Positions 1 to 13,254 are shown, counted from the stretch's first letter. The stretch is 58,001 bases of DNA from Hofstenia miamia (GCA_900660155.1 CABFPE010000075.1:1913218-1971218); one strand, 5' to 3'. Numbers and translations: made by a program. The notes: generated from the letters alone by a model not told the origin.

Positions 1-753
1 TCGCTAGGTTAGTTCACTAAATTTTACTATGAAGAAATTTATTTTTATGCCATGGTACAAAAACTAAAATATATACATGAAGAGACATATTAATAGGCTC
101 TTCCAATGGGGTAGAGATGGGTGAGGCCCTTGGGGCGGGGTGGGATTGAGTAGAGATGAAATCTCGCAACATGGGTTTTGCTAGAACTATTATATAAGGG
201 TGTTTTTATTGATTTCCAAAATCAATTTCCAAAATCAATGACAATGGCAAGCAAAGGACATTCCATTTAACTGGGAAACGTTTATTACTGCTACTACTCC
301 ATCTCAGAAACAATTCATCTGCATAATGCCGCATTTAGTGAAAAATAAACAACTTGTCAAAAATGCTTTTCAAAATTATTTATTCTTAACATAGCAAATA
401 TCAAGGTGGTTAAAAGTATATTTGAAGGGGACTTAGAAAATATTATTATGTTTATTAAATGCTAACAGTAAATCTGAAAAATTACTTTTTTTGCAATTTG
501 ATATTTCTTCAAATTTCTGTAAAATAGCTTAATACGTGCAACTTTTGCACAAACTTAAGAATCATGAGTCTCTCTTTTTTGATAAACCTAAATAATTTGC
601 TTTCTATTCGACAAATACTATGCTATCACTATGTCACTTAGTGAGTATTTATCTTTATTTTTATTGTTCAGAAGCTTGTTAGTGCCATCTATCGGTTGAA
701 CATTTCAGTCTCTCCAATTGTTTATGAAAAATTGACAATATTATGTTTGTTAG
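1..753. other. 5' flank or upstream intron of the NCX gene
   Basis: No coding exon can be supported here. The stretch ends in a pyrimidine-rich tract and AG (752-753), which acts as the splice acceptor of the first recognised exon, so most of it is probably intron. A GC-box-like run (gggcggggtggg, about 135-146) and a TATA-like run (tatataagg, about 190-198) lie near the left end. They could be a chance or repeat-derived promoter. I see no transcription start or signal-peptide exon that can be tied to them. Confidence 0.4.
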
Positions 754-954
754 GCAATGTCTTGTCCAAAAGAATACAAATGCAGCGACAGAGGATTAAT
801 TTTGCCAATAACCAACGAATCCGATTGGCCAACATGGGTGCGTGTTTGCGTATACAGTGCTGGACTTATTTATTGCTTTATGGGCATAGCCATTATAGCA
901 GACATCTTCATGTGTGCGATTGAAAAAATTACATCAAGTACTCGGAAAATAAAG
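754..954 (+). CDS. NCX: Na+/Ca2+ exchanger exon: N-terminal ectodomain and first membrane helix
   Basis: This is the first recognisable exon of an SLC8-type plasma-membrane exchanger, which moves about 3 Na+ in for 1 Ca2+ out. From the ATG at 757 it gives 66 codons. The extracellular start has cysteines at residues 3 and 9, a GLILPI segment also found in NCX proteins, and an N-glycosylation sequon (NES, 20-22). A membrane helix spans about 30-52 and ends in the family-typical IIADIFM...AIEKIT. The exon is bounded by ttgttag before 754 and AAG|gtaagc after 954. It ends in phase 0 and joins the next exon directly. The in-frame codon before the ATG is GCA, so the acceptor fits either a start here or, more likely, an upstream exon with a signal peptide. 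NCX1 has a cleaved signal before this region. The true start is therefore uncertain; the family call is not. Confidence 0.88.
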
Positions 955-3900
955 GTAAGCAGTAAGAACTAAATTTTTACAAGAAAATCTTATTTTCTGA
1001 ACAAAATACATACTGTTTAAACCTCAACTGTATAACTGTAACTCGAGAACAATTTCTTAAATATCTATATACAATTTGTTACGTTAATTCAGTCTCAGTA
1101 CTGACATATCTATGTAGGTCCAAATCTTCATGCTCCTTTATTAACTATGAGGGCGGAATCCAGAATTTTAGAGAGGGAAATTGCAAAATATTTAAAAACA
1201 CTGTTTTATTAAATATTTTAAAATTAAGTTTTTTCACATATTTATTATTAATCAATTAATAAATAATTTTTGCTTTTATTATTTCACCTTTTGTTTCCCC
1301 CAACCTCTTTCCCTCTTATATCACCAATAATGCCTACAGTATGTGATAAGTAGCCGTGAATATTCGAACTGTTCAAATAATTTTAGGAAAGTTAATTTTT
1401 GAGCATCACAAGTGACAATGTGCTTCCCATGTTTGTAAAAGTTTACGTTAACTTCTTATATTTTTTGGTAATTGTGGTTTTAAGAAAGATAGTGTTTTAC
1501 TGCCTTTTGGTTGCATAAAATGATATTATAATACTTAATTCTTCAGAAGAATTTAATAAAGCAAAAATACAACAAAAGTATTCAAGGCAAGACAAGCAGT
1601 TGATTAGCATTTTGAATCATGTGATGCGAGAAATAGGCATTAAATTAGGTTAATTTGAATAATAGTGGTTCGTGTGCCTGAAAAGTATCTATACTTAATC
1701 ATCGTTTCATTTTTTGCCAGCAGAGGTATCTGCAGCAATAACGTTTACGTATTCAAGTCAAAGCATAAGAAGAGGTTTTAAATACTCTGGAATTAAATGT
1801 ATCCGACTATTGAGGTTTTCGAGTCTACGATGGGAATACCCAAATAGGTATTATATTCAAATGCTCGACCACTAGCATAATATCACAAAAATAGCATATG
1901 TGGTTTTATGATAACTCTGTCACCAAGCAACCACATAAAAGTAAGTCTTTGTTTGAAATCATAGTTATTGGAATTCATTCTAACTTTATTATTTTCATAT
2001 TCAATAAGGAAAAATCGCTGTGAACAAATCATCTGTTCCCTGAATTTTTAAAGGCATTCCTCCCACATTTTATTAGCATTATTAGTGTACACTTCCACCT
2101 ACACTTGATTTTAAATGTTGAAATTATGGATATTTAATTGCACTCGATTCAATTGTGTGTTTCAAATAAACATTTGCAATTGTATACTATTCAAAAATCT
2201 AAATTGAAATTTCAAATTTCCACAAAATTAAGATGTAAAACATTAATTAGCAAGCCCGCCAATTATATTGGTAGACGTCGGACGTAAGAGAAATCCATAG
2301 ATAAATTTTAGGAAATCACGGATTTTTATGAACTCCCAGAAATCATATGGTGAGAAAATTGTGAATTTTGACGATCATATTATGTAGATAGGATTTTACC
2401 TAAGTAAGTGTAGATCCAATGCATGTCCAGATTCGAGGAGAATGGTCGACCCAACCCATTGGTCTAGGAATTCGCAATCCGATCGTTTCGTTAGTAATAC
2501 ATTTCAAATTCAAAATCAGCTTAAGAATAGTAAATTTGACAATAAATGTATATTTTAAGTTCAACTTTTTAATGCAATCAACTCGAATTGCATAATGCAA
2601 CTATGTAAAGTATTATTACTTTAAGTTAAATATAGCAATAGTTCACTATAATTATATCATTATTTTTGTCTTTATATGATGGAAAAGAATTGCGTTTATT
2701 AGTTGTTTTTGTGGGTCACTTGTCACTGCCAGTGGAAGGAAAATATTCAATTTAATCTATATACAAATTGTACAAATTTATTAAATTCATTTATGAATGG
2801 TTCAATAAAAGAATACGATATCCATTTAACTTCACGAAGTTTCAACTTTGATGGCTGTGATTATTCTCAAAGGTTGTAAGGTTCATATAGTTTTTCTCAG
2901 GGTGGCATCTGAAGATAAAACTTTTAACAGTGCTTGCTACAATGGTTCTGATTTTTAGTAACGCATTTGCTATATATTTACGTTTTAATTATTTGCTGAT
3001 AAATTAATTTTGATTTTTATTCGTTTTGTATTACTCCCCGTTTATTTAATGAAACAGAATTAAAATATCCAGCAGTAACTAGAAATACTTAGGCGCTACA
3101 GCTTTCTTAAAAGTATATTAAAAATAGTTATCTATCAAGAGCTCTTTCAAAATAACAGAAAGGAAAACTTACAGATACGTTCTTTTAAACATTACTTTAA
3201 ATATTGCCTTGAAACAACAATTGTACAAATGAATAAGGCAATTAAACAGCCTAATGGGAGGGGGAAGCTTTTCTTAAAATTGCATTATTTCATTCTATAA
3301 ACCACATATAAAAATTTTATTTGAAATTGTGTTCTTGCTACAATTAAATGCTGAGGATATTGCAAACGCTAAAACTTTAGATACTTTTGAAAAAGATTGA
3401 GCAGTGAAAATTCACATCATCTAACTGTAAGGACTGATACATAAAAAGATTAAAATCAATACTTAGCATAGCAGAAATATTTCTCCATATCTAGATTTTA
3501 TTTAATAAAATATTGTTGTCCGCACTATTGAATGCGTAAACCTAGATAAAATTATTCAATCGTTGGATAAGGAGAAGCAATTATGAGTAAGAATGGCGTA
3601 TTTAGTGCCATTTGAAAAAATCTCTTTCAGTGAATGTGAAGACCATAAATAGGTTTCTATTTTTTTATGATAAGAATAAAATATGTTTCATTAATCTTGA
3701 TTCCTTAATTTTTGTTTTTCATTAGCAGAGATTTGCTTTGTTATTAAAAACAAGAATATCGCCTTCAGTGTTGAAGTGCTTCTATTCTTTGTAGATGTCA
3801 TAAAAAATATCATTGTGCATCACTGTACATTAGATATTTCTTTGATAATTTCTCTCAGTCATAATATAATCTGAAATGTATATACAGATATTAACAGTCA

Positions 3901-6595
3901 GAGAGTAAGCTAACTTAGTAGTGATCACTATTTAAAACACTAATATTTCTTTCCCGCCAAGTCCATTTAGATTGCTATGAACTGTGATTATGATTATATT
4001 TAAAACTTTTGCTGAAAATTAGTTCAATCTTGACAATGTTTCAAAGTTTTCAGAATTGAAATGTGTTCTCTATTTGAATGGAATACAATCATACTATTCA
4101 TTATTAATTTGGATTGCTTCAGTGAATAACACTCCATTTTAAGGGATAGATCTTTGTAGACCCCAGGTTCTCTGGATATAGCAATTCAAATCCATCGCGT
4201 CTACAAATTTTAACATAAAAATTGTTAAGAAATTAATTGCCCCTGCTTTTAGAGAATGAAGTGTTGGTAAGCTTTGAAGTAATATATCTGTCTTATCGCC
4301 AACATCTTTAAGAAATAGTTGTTGAAAAAACTCATTTCAAGGAAAGAGATTGCAATGCTTTTGAAAACATCATATGATAATGAGCTTTCAGAATACAAAA
4401 AAGAACAAATTTCACGTTCCTCTTCGAAATACTTGACAGACAAAGCTTCGCATCAGCTATGGGTGAAATATTGGAGAAAAATTCTAAAAAACATAATTTT
4501 GAAACTCATTTTCAAATTTAAATCACCTTGCAACACAATTTCATGTTGTCTAAGCTATGACCAATAAAGTATTACAAAAAATTTTAATTTTGGGCTAGCG
4601 ACGTCATTGTGCAATATACTATTGCTAGGTGTATGTTTTGTTTACACTAAACCTCTCTAAGCATCATGAACACAAACATTGTCAAATTTCTAACTTCAAA
4701 TTCCGACTAATAATCCTTCTAGCTTAAATTAATACTAAAAATCGCATTGAATGAGTTAAATAATCACATAACCGATTTTTTAATATTCGTGAATAAATAT
4801 TTCATCTACTGGATAGTACTGAAAACGCCATTATTTCTGTTAGGTATATTCCTAACCACACTACAATATTGTTGCAATATATCGCAAAATGATTGCAAAA
4901 TCTAATGTACATATATGAATTTTCAAAATGCTCCACATTCAATACATATACACTAAGTTGAAGGAGATTTTTCAGTTTTAGAATTCTTCAATAGCGTTAA
5001 GTGCTTAAATATTTTATCAGAAAGAATATGTGCAAAATGTCTGATGTTAAATTAGGAATTTGTCGCGAAGTTGTTCTGCGCAGGCAGTAGAAAAACGTTG
5101 AATTTAACATTTTCCTAAACTATCTATTGAAAAATGGCGCAGCTCTAGTCGAATCTTGAAAAATATTATTTATTTAAATGGCAATTAAATTGTATCTATT
5201 TTATATATCTCGTTAATAAATAATGACTTAGATGTATTTATTAAATTGATAGTTTGCAAGAATATATTTTTTATCTTCTTTGAATACAGTTCAATTGTTA
5301 ATCGATGAATTTAATTGCCTTCAACCCAAGAATTCCCCATGGAGCTACAACCCTTGCGCTTTCTTGGTAACTGCGCAACAGGTGATAAGATTTTTATTGT
5401 TTGCGATTTCTCGTCAGCGCCTGACAAATGTTATACCTAACATAAATTTTTATGGAAACTCTTCATTATTTAATATATGTATATCAAGATTTCACACTAG
5501 TTTTGGATAAATATTCATGTTAATATTATTGTTACATATATTGAAAAGACAACAATAAATGAAATTTTCAACCTAAGGTTTTTAGTGAATTCTTGAAAGA
5601 CGTTGATCGGAACCGATGTTCTTAAATATTAATTTCAAAATTTTGAATATGTTCGTAAATTTTCCACAGAATTTCAAGAAACTATCAGCGTTGTTGCTCA
5701 ACCCGGGGACCCATGCGACCCGGATAAGATTGACCGGTGACAAAATGTATTAAGTTTAATAATTTAACCCCATTCTATTTCTGACAAAAATTCGGGCATA
5801 GATTTAAATTTGAAACATCGAAGAATTAATATTAATTTAATATTAACCAATTGCAAAATATGGACTTGCATATAATCAAAATCAAATCAGAATCCGAATC
5901 TAAGTGGGATTCTGATACAAATCTTGCTACAGTCGTGACTTACTAGTAGGTCATGGTATAGTACAGTGGTGGATCTAAAACATTCTGATGGGCTACTGAA
6001 AATTTTTAAGCAAAAAATATTTCGGCAGATAAAACTTTGTGTGAAATACTTAAATCACAATTCTTTGTTGAACTCTTCTATTGTAGAGTAAGCATGTAAA
6101 ATTATTTAATATTTCAAATTCGTTTTTCAAACGTACCTATTAGCAGTGTATGTTTTACAATTGAAGTTATTACGTAAACCAATTTATATTCTGGATTCAA
6201 AATCGGATTTCAATGCGAAATAAACAAGGGAATTCGGAGAACCATATTACAGAAGCAAACAAAAATCAGCATTAAAAACTTCTGAAATTCAATGGTTACT
6301 GAGGTTAGCTCCTTTGTGTAATTTTTTCAATTATTTGATTTACATGAATGTGACCTGGTGAACCAGTCTAGTACACCCGAAAGCCTTAAAGAAAAATTGA
6401 CCCGATGACCAGGCGCACCTGCCAACAAATCACTGACCAGGCGAATCGGTGACCCAGTTGCAACTCTGGTAGCAATATACATTCATCTAGATATTCATGT
6501 CTAATCGTGGCACGTGTGTTAGCAATTTTATGTATGTGGAGTTAAACATTCATAATATTCAAATATAATAAACCGGTAAAATGATGTTGCCTTAG
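955..6595 (+). other. NCX intron 1 (5.6 kb)
   Basis: The intron has a gtaagc donor and a ttgccttag acceptor. It is AT-rich with stop codons in all frames and no recognisable exon. The only structured part is about 5690-6475, where GACCCGG/GACCGGTGAC-type motifs on the left face GACCAGG/GGTGACCC-type motifs on the right. That may be an old short element, reported among the findings. A stretch at 5290-5381 has exon-like borders but does not fit the reading frame. Confidence 0.8.
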
Positions 6596-6840
6596 GAATC
6601 GGTTGGAGATTCAAAATGGCGAGAAGTAGAAGTTCGAGTTTGGAATGATACTGTCGCAAATCTTACACTAATGGCCTTGGGGTCTTCAGCTCCAGAAATT
6701 CTTTTAAGCCTTATAGAAATAGTTGGAAACAAAATGAAAAACGGAGAACTAGGTCCAAGTACAATTGTTGGATCAGCGGCATTCAACCTGCTCGTTATCA
6801 CAGCTGTATGCATCATTGCACTACCCAAAGATGCAACAAG
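6596..6840 (+). CDS. NCX: Na+/Ca2+ exchanger exon: alpha-1 repeat, the ion-transport core
   Basis: This is the most diagnostic exon. It encodes residues 67-147 plus two bases of codon 148, in phase 0 at its start. It opens with a short extracellular or cytosolic linker, followed by VRVWNDTVANLTLMALGSS. GSSAPEILLS (95-104) and GPSTIVGSAAFN (119-130) are the two signature stretches of the alpha-1 repeat. In structures of the CaCA superfamily, the acidic residue of the first stretch (E100 here) and the conserved S, T and N residues line the Na+ and Ca2+ sites. Two membrane helices are apparent, about 86-110 and 119-142. All key residues are present, so the transport site looks intact. The acceptor is ccttag before 6596 and the donor is ACAAG|gtaaaa. 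The matching alpha-2 repeat is not in the window. Confidence 0.95.
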
Positions 6841-6854
6841 GTAAAACTACTTAG

Positions 6855-6858
<4 letters not shown>

Positions 6859-6898
<40 letters not shown>
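6859..6898. repeat. (AT)n microsatellite
   Basis: About 40 bases of uninterrupted AT dinucleotides lie only about 20 bases after the alpha-1 exon donor site. Confidence 0.95.
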
Positions 6899-6901
<3 letters not shown>

Positions 6902-7804
6902 TTTTATTATAAATTTCTAGTCTCGAAAAGTCTTATTTAAAATACAATCTTTAGATTTCGGATTTGTAATTCCAACTTTGGAATACCATCAATATTGATC
7001 ATATCATATCGTTTTTTCAATAATTTTTTATCAATTTCCTGATTAGAAAGGCTTAACTCAGGACGGATAATAACGTTGAATTGTGAATTTACATCAAAAA
7101 TTTCTTATAAGTTATATTATTTCTAAATGCATTGCTTTGAAGTTTATCTATTGCTCCATTGATTCTTTCTGAGCACTGTTCGCAACAACAAATTACATTT
7201 TTCGCAATGGCTATATTTGACTGCCTAAATAATGTATTCGTTTTGAAGATGAAGTCTACCGCTGGCCTGAGTAACCATTTTAGGCATCCACATTGTAATG
7301 ATTCAAAATTTTATCCAGCAATAGCTTAGTAAAATGAGGCCTCTGAAGCACATTAAAATCAAAATTAAGTAGTATTGTATAAGTTTTTACTTTGTAGCAA
7401 AAAATATGTTTTTCTAGGAAAAAATAATGGCAATCATATTTTTGTTAACATTTAATTAAATAATAGTGTCATGTGACTAAATGGAATGTATTTCTTGTGC
7501 TTTCAGTTTTTTTTCTACTCAGCAGTATTAATTAAAAAACATTCTATATACTTAATGGTATTGTGTATTATGGCTAACAAAAGTTGCATCAAGTCCTAGA
7601 AACAATGTGATTGCAACACAAAAAATGCAGAATACATAGATTGCAATGCAATATAATACTGCAATATATTGCAATGTAAGGCCATATTTTGATTTATTAA
7701 GAACTTCCTGTTTTAACGCTATAAACTCAATTTTTTGCTCATGTAGGAAATTTCAAACTTATTGCAAACTATGTTTGACATTAGTTTCAACCGAAATATG
7801 CAGT

Positions 7805-7806
<2 letters not shown>

Positions 7807-7857
<51 letters not shown>

Positions 7858-7878
7858 AATAAATATATATATATATAT
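7807..7878. repeat. (AT)n microsatellite, interrupted
   Basis: A long AT dinucleotide array is broken by ttt and aaat interruptions. The Tyr/Ile-rich open frame on the minus strand here is only translation of this repeat. Confidence 0.95.
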
Positions 7879-8542
7879 GTTTATTGTGTTTATATGTCTA
7901 AATGAATTCTTCAAAGGCTTTAAATTTTTTAAAATATTTTCAAAATGACAATAGAGTTGCAAAAATAAGCATTTACCATTATTAATGGAATTGCACTAAG
8001 CAGCGAATTTTTAATAATATATTAAAAAAGCTTAGAAATCCGTTAACAAACATCGCTAAAGCAAGTAGCTTTTAGCAGAAACCTAAAACAGTTTTTAAAA
8101 TACACTACCAAATAAATTTGACAATAAATTGGCCCCAGGCATTTCGTGCATTGTTCTTATCTGCAGTTCTTTTAAAAGTAAAGTTTGAATTTTTCTTGTC
8201 AAATTACAAACTTTTTTCGTGACCAGTTTTCTTCATAAAACTGCGTGAAATTTACCTGGAAATTTGCTATTGGTGATGTAAGCGATTTATTAATCTAAAA
8301 ACTATTATTAAATTATTATGAAATTAGAAACACCAAAATTTATCGAGTTGAAATATATAGCTTTTCAATTATTGGAAACACAGTGTAAATAGGTTTTAGT
8401 TAAAGTTAGAAGAACATTTCAAACTATATGGTTTTGTAAAATTATTTGATTGCAGTCTTAAGCTTGTTATTATATGCTTACTTTTAAGTAAAATAAAATT
8501 CTAGCAAGACTAGTTTTTTCCAAATACGGTTTAGCCTAATGA

Positions 8543-8562
8543 TAATATATATATATATATAT
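8543..8562. repeat. (AT)n microsatellite, short
   Basis: About ten AT units lie within intron 2. Confidence 0.85.
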
Positions 8563-8746
8563 TTCCTAAATGAGTCTAAGATGTTCCTTAGCAGCTTAAT
8601 GATAGATGTAGCTCATAAATATGATATGGAGAGTGATTTCAGTATACTTCCAGGAGCGCTGCACCTGTATTAGCAACATTCAAGATTTTGAATGTTTAGT
8701 CTACTTTAGAAAAAATGCTTTAAGTGCTTTTACTGTCTAAATTTAG

Positions 8747-8846
8747 AACTATTAAAGAAGTCAACGTTTTCATATTGACCTCTTTCTTCTCTGTCATGGC
8801 GTACGTTTGGTTATTCTTCATATTGAAAGTGTCTTCAAAGAATGAG
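8747..8846 (+). CDS. NCX: Na+/Ca2+ exchanger exon: membrane helix after alpha-1
   Basis: This 100-base exon is too short to stand out as an open frame. I identified it because its first base completes the codon left open by the alpha-1 exon (AG|A, Arg148), and the translation continues the family pattern. TIKEVNVFILTSFFSVMAYV (149-168), followed by WLFFILKV, aligns with the NCX1 stretch that follows the alpha-1 repeat and forms the next membrane helix (about 153-175). The acceptor is aatttag before 8747 and the donor is AATGAG|gtatta. It ends in phase 0 at Glu181, which fits the next exon. The short KVSSKNE stretch is the extracellular or cytosolic turn before the next helix. Confidence 0.93.
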
Positions 8847-11800
8847 GTATTATCTTTAAGTGGGAGTCACTTTGTCTTGAAATGGAATTGATTTTAAATT
8901 AGGCCTTAAACGAAAGTACACCTCTTTCTAAATTCTCCACAATTTGTTGTTCATTTTTACTGAAATCTTAAAATATATAATATCTTTTAACTTCTTTACA
9001 ATTCTATCACAATAAACTATGCTGATTGTATATTAATACAATAAGTTATTGAAAAACACAAACCTCATTTAGTTAGCACTTATTAAATATTATGTTTCTG
9101 TTGATTGAACTTTAATGTATGTATTGTTGCCTCATATGTAAATGAAAAAATTCCAATTTTTATATAAATTCTGTGAAAAGCAAAACTATAAGTTTGTCAT
9201 AAATAATGGCAACTTTAATCACCAGCTTAGAACAAATTGTAAACATGAGATGGGTTTCAAACCAAAGATTACATTCCCTTAAACTTCTCGGTGGAACTCT
9301 CAGGCTCGTATATGCAGCATAGATTGGCCACAAAAGTTAATTCTGAAAAAAAGTCCCTATTTTTGCTTAAAATATGAACATTTACTAATTTTTTCTTTAG
9401 AAAATTACATATTGCAGTGTCCTCTCCTGATGTTATGAAAATTGCTGGACTTCATGTAATATGGGAAAATTTGAAGTGCTGCTAATATAAATTTTGAGTA
9501 AATCTCTAAAATAATTGTTTAATTTAAACATAAAATATTATTTAATATTTTTTTTCGGGAAATATTTATGCATAATTTAACAAACATTTAATCCGATTTC
9601 ACATTATTTGCAGTTTTTCATAACAATGAATATGACCTTACTGTATATAATTTGATTGGAAAAAAATTTTGTTATGACCGTTCCAAGAAAAAGAAATAAG
9701 GTTTTTACTGCCCACGCTAGCATTGCACAATCCTGTAAGTTCATAGCCTCAGTTATCCAAATCCTATCGAGTGGTAAAGGGTACTAGTGTAAATTATAAA
9801 TTATTGCATTAAGGATCTTCATAGTTAATTCATAGACTCATTTCCTGACAGTTTGTTTCAAGTGTTTCATAATAGAAAAACTTTTCGTGCAATAAACAAT
9901 AGAATCTTATTTGGAAAACTAAATCACTAAATTGATTTCAGATATTTGTATTTACTAGGTCAAGCTAAAAGCTTTCGCTGTATCTGCTTAGTCAGCTTAC
10001 TTAATGAGATGCTAAGTAAATAACCAAGAAACATTTCAATAAAAATTTTATTTTTGAAATGTGGGCAAATACCAAGAGTATGATTTTAAAACTTGCATTT
10101 TCTGAACAATACTGGTAATATATTTACTATAAATATCTCTTTTAAAGAATTTCTTGATCTAGTATTGAAGAAGTATGAAATTCTCCTAATGCTCCTAAAA
10201 AAATAGTTGCGGGAATCTTACATCTAAGAAAATGTACTTTGAAGTAGTTTTAAATTTTAATAGCCATTCTTTTGCTGCTTTAACGGGTGTGTAAAATCAA
10301 TTCTTTATGCTTAGATTTAGCTATAAATTATTTATTAACTGCACCATATTTCAAGCAAATTAGTTAAATAATTTGTTTCCAATCCTCTATAAATTATTTA
10401 AGTTAGGTATTTTTACAACCAAGGAAAGTTTGTTTCCAACAATTTTTACTGTAGGTAACTAACAATGCACCTTTTTGTGTTGAAGCTGGCCAATTACAAC
10501 TTTCATGTATGTCAACTGAACATTGATGTTTAAAACACTTTCAATGTTTTCTCAAAGAGTCAATGCAATTGATGTAACTTAGGGTCTCTCGACTTTAGAT
10601 ATTTTGCAATTATTTTGCATGGGCCATGTAAACGTTATTGTGAAAGGGTATATATAATTCATGGATAATATTGTGCATAAAAAATTTAAATAATTTGTTT
10701 TCTTAATTGGAGAATGTGTGTCTCAGGCGTGTATTTTAAAATATTCAATAATGCAGTTATTATTTCTTTTCCTTTTTGGCGTTGGTGCTGTGCCTAGAGC
10801 TCCAAGCACTACCTGTACTACTTTGACTTTATTCAACTTGCACAATTTCTCTATTTCCTCTGCCAACTCCCTGTATTTATTAATCTAATGTTTCTCTTTG
10901 CGTCCTGCAATTCGGTCCTCGGTATGTCTATCAAAATTCCTATTCATTCATCTTTATCTACCACTCCTATATCTTCCTTCCTTGCTTCTATCACCTTGCT
11001 AGTCTGTATTTTGAAGGTTTTCTAACCTTCTCATTCCTTGTGTTGTTCTGTAGGTTCATGCTCAAACCAATTATCTTCTGCTTCTAACCCATGATATCTA
11101 CTCAAACTCCAATATACCATATGTTTCACTTTATCATGATTGAACTTATACTCTTTCTGCGCCAACTACTCACACCCTGCAATCATATGATTTACTGACT
11201 CCGACACGCTCCTACATATCCTTCATTCGTCACTTAACTTTTGCTATTCTGTCTATGAGCTCCTTCACCCAGTTTGTCCTGACTGCTTGCTCTTGTGCAG
11301 CCATTATCAATGCTTCTGTTTCTCTCTTCAGTCCTGCCCTCATTAGCTACTTTTTGCTCTTTTCTCTTTCAGAGTTTTCAGGATTTCTTCAGTATTTTCC
11401 ATCCTAGACCTTGTTTCTTTTTTTGTCTCTTTCTACTTCTATTCTATTCTTGTATGCTTTCTTTTCTTCACCATCTGCTTTATCTTCTTTCACCTCATAC
11501 TGACCTCCAGCAGTGATTATTCGGTTATTTTGCTACATTTTGCTTTAGTCCTAGTGCTTCTGCTTCCATAGTTTCAGCCTGTACCACATCTATCTCAGTT
11601 GTCATTTTCCCATCTCTCTCTTTAGGAATCCAATCCACTTCCGTAAAACTGTATTGGCCCCTAGTGTCTTGTCATATGCATTAATGCAGTCTATCAACTT
11701 CATTGATATTCTGTGTCAGGAATATCCTTCTTTATACCATCTCTAATTCTCCTGCTAGTCTCAAATTAACACTTAAAACTTATTATTATTATTCTTCTTC

Positions 11801-13254
11801 TTTTTAGGATTTCTTATAATTTCACTCAAAGCAGTGGTTATCAAGATTTAGCCAATTAGTCCCCTAAGCCTTAACTATATGCCTATTTAAAGTGTACATA
11901 TTTAATATGAGTTGTAAGGAATTTTAAAGTTGAGGAGACTTTGAAAAGAAGTTGTTCTATATTCTATAAACTAAATGAAATCTCATTTTAATAAATTTAT
12001 ATGACGAATATTTCCGCTACTTCAACTGTTGTTCTCCACCCAATGTTTGTCCATAATTAAAGTTCTACAGCAGGCATATTTAAACTATCTCAAAATTACA
12101 AGTTATTATTTAAAAAAACAAAATTTACTGACGCAATTCAGAAATTTTTTAAGAAACAATGTGCCTTTGAAGTCTAAGCCCAGCGTCTAGACTGATAATA
12201 ATTTCCTAAGCACACAGAAACAAATTTGCTTTTAAAATTGATAATCATGCTTCTAAAAAACTTAATCAGAAATTTAGACATTTCCTTCTTTTCAATTAAA
12301 AATACTAAATTTTCTAATTTTTTATTTAGCATACGCAATCGACTGCATTATTGCTAATATTAATGATTTTCAAATTCACATTTTATAAAGAAATTCATCA
12401 GTTTTAAGCAATTTTGTATGGGCTGAAAGTTTTGCGCTTTATATGTAATTGTATTATTCAAATGATAGATATGCACTTTAAATCGTCGTCTTTTTAATAA
12501 CCTGACAGATAGGAAAAAAATCGAAACTGATTTACCAAATTTAATAATAACTTTTAGACATTTTTAATTAAGTATTACCCGATAGTTGAGAATTTTTTCT
12601 CAATTAATCCAATACAAATAATTCAAAGCGAGTGCAAGAATTTCGTCCCAATTAATAATTTTAGAGGCTAGATTTTTTGTGTAACTTGCTAAGAAATCAA
12701 CTGATATGTATTTTTTTGCAAATAAACGATATCACTTATCGCCATATTTTATTTAACTCTCTTCTGCATATTTTTTATGCATATTTGTCACTGGTCATGC
12801 AGAAGACGATTAAAGAAAATTCATAATTCATCAAATTTTCAAAAAAAATACGTTAAAATTAATCGTTTTATAACAAATCGTTGTTTGCGATTGCGAAACT
12901 GAAAAATCGTACGAAATGTTAAACAATCATCGATAATCGACCGATACGAAGACTCTAGTCATTATTAGATAATAATTATAGAATTCGTGTCATATTGCAT
13001 GCTAAGTCAACGTCATCAACATCATCATCACTTAAACATAAACAGACTTTGGTCTTAATTTAGTAATTTTACAAACAATTGTTAATATGTATGCAAAATA
13101 CTAAATCATGATAATAAAATATATACATAACGCTTTTCAACTTTCATTTCATAAATGAATGACCTAAAAACCTGTTTATGCATACAGTTGCATTTATATT
13201 TGAAAATTGTTGCAAACACGTGTTCTTACTGAATCGGTTTATGTTTATGTTTAG
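8847..13254 (+). other. NCX intron 3 (4.4 kb)
   Basis: The intron runs from gtatta to tgtttag. It is ordinary AT-rich intron sequence apart from the retrotransposon remnant at about 10.77-11.79 kb. I see nothing else of note in 8847-10770 or 11790-13254. Confidence 0.8.
10770..11790 (-). mobile_element. Non-LTR retrotransposon remnant, C-terminal part of the ORF
   Basis: The + strand here is unusually rich in C and T. Reading the minus strand explains this: it is a decayed coding end with many stops and shifts. In order on the minus strand I can read a segment like NTVLRKWIGFLKERDGKMTT (near 11.6 kb), then METEALIMAAQEQAVRT-like text (near 11.3 kb), and a zinc-knuckle-like SESVNHMIAGC followed by KEYKFNHDKVKHMVYW (near 11.2-11.1 kb). 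After that come a GVVDKDE...IGILIDIP block (near 10.95 kb) and a terminal VVQVVLGALGT (near 10.8 kb). This order (C..C..H..C motif, HDxV, VVDK..IIDIAVPG, VVGALG) is the usual end of a widespread family of non-LTR retrotransposon polyproteins in invertebrates. The reverse transcriptase domain itself is missing, consistent with 5' truncation. I am sure of the class and unsure of the clade. Confidence 0.72.

Larger units (their letters stand above)
6841..8746 (+). other. NCX intron 2 (1.9 kb)
   Basis: The intron starts with gtaaaa and ends with aatttag. It holds three (AT)n arrays, listed separately, and otherwise AT-rich sequence with no gene or recognisable element. Confidence 0.85.

Noticed and set aside
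130..200. A GC-box-like and TATA-like pair upstream of the first exon could be the NCX promoter.
   Set aside because: No transcription start, 5' exon or signal-peptide exon can be tied to it, and the first seen exon begins at a splice acceptor. It is noted but not listed as a promoter.
5290..5381. A 92-base stretch with an acceptor-like ttgaatacag and a donor-like CAACAG|gtgata, open in one frame, looked like an alternative exon.
   Set aside because: Its length is not a multiple of three while both neighbouring exons are phase 0, and its translation has no resemblance to the NCX segment between helix 1 and alpha-1.
7759..7962. A minus-strand open frame of 67 codons rich in Ile and Tyr.
   Set aside because: It is translation of the (AT)n array. 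The same holds for the minus-strand frame at 23197-23481.
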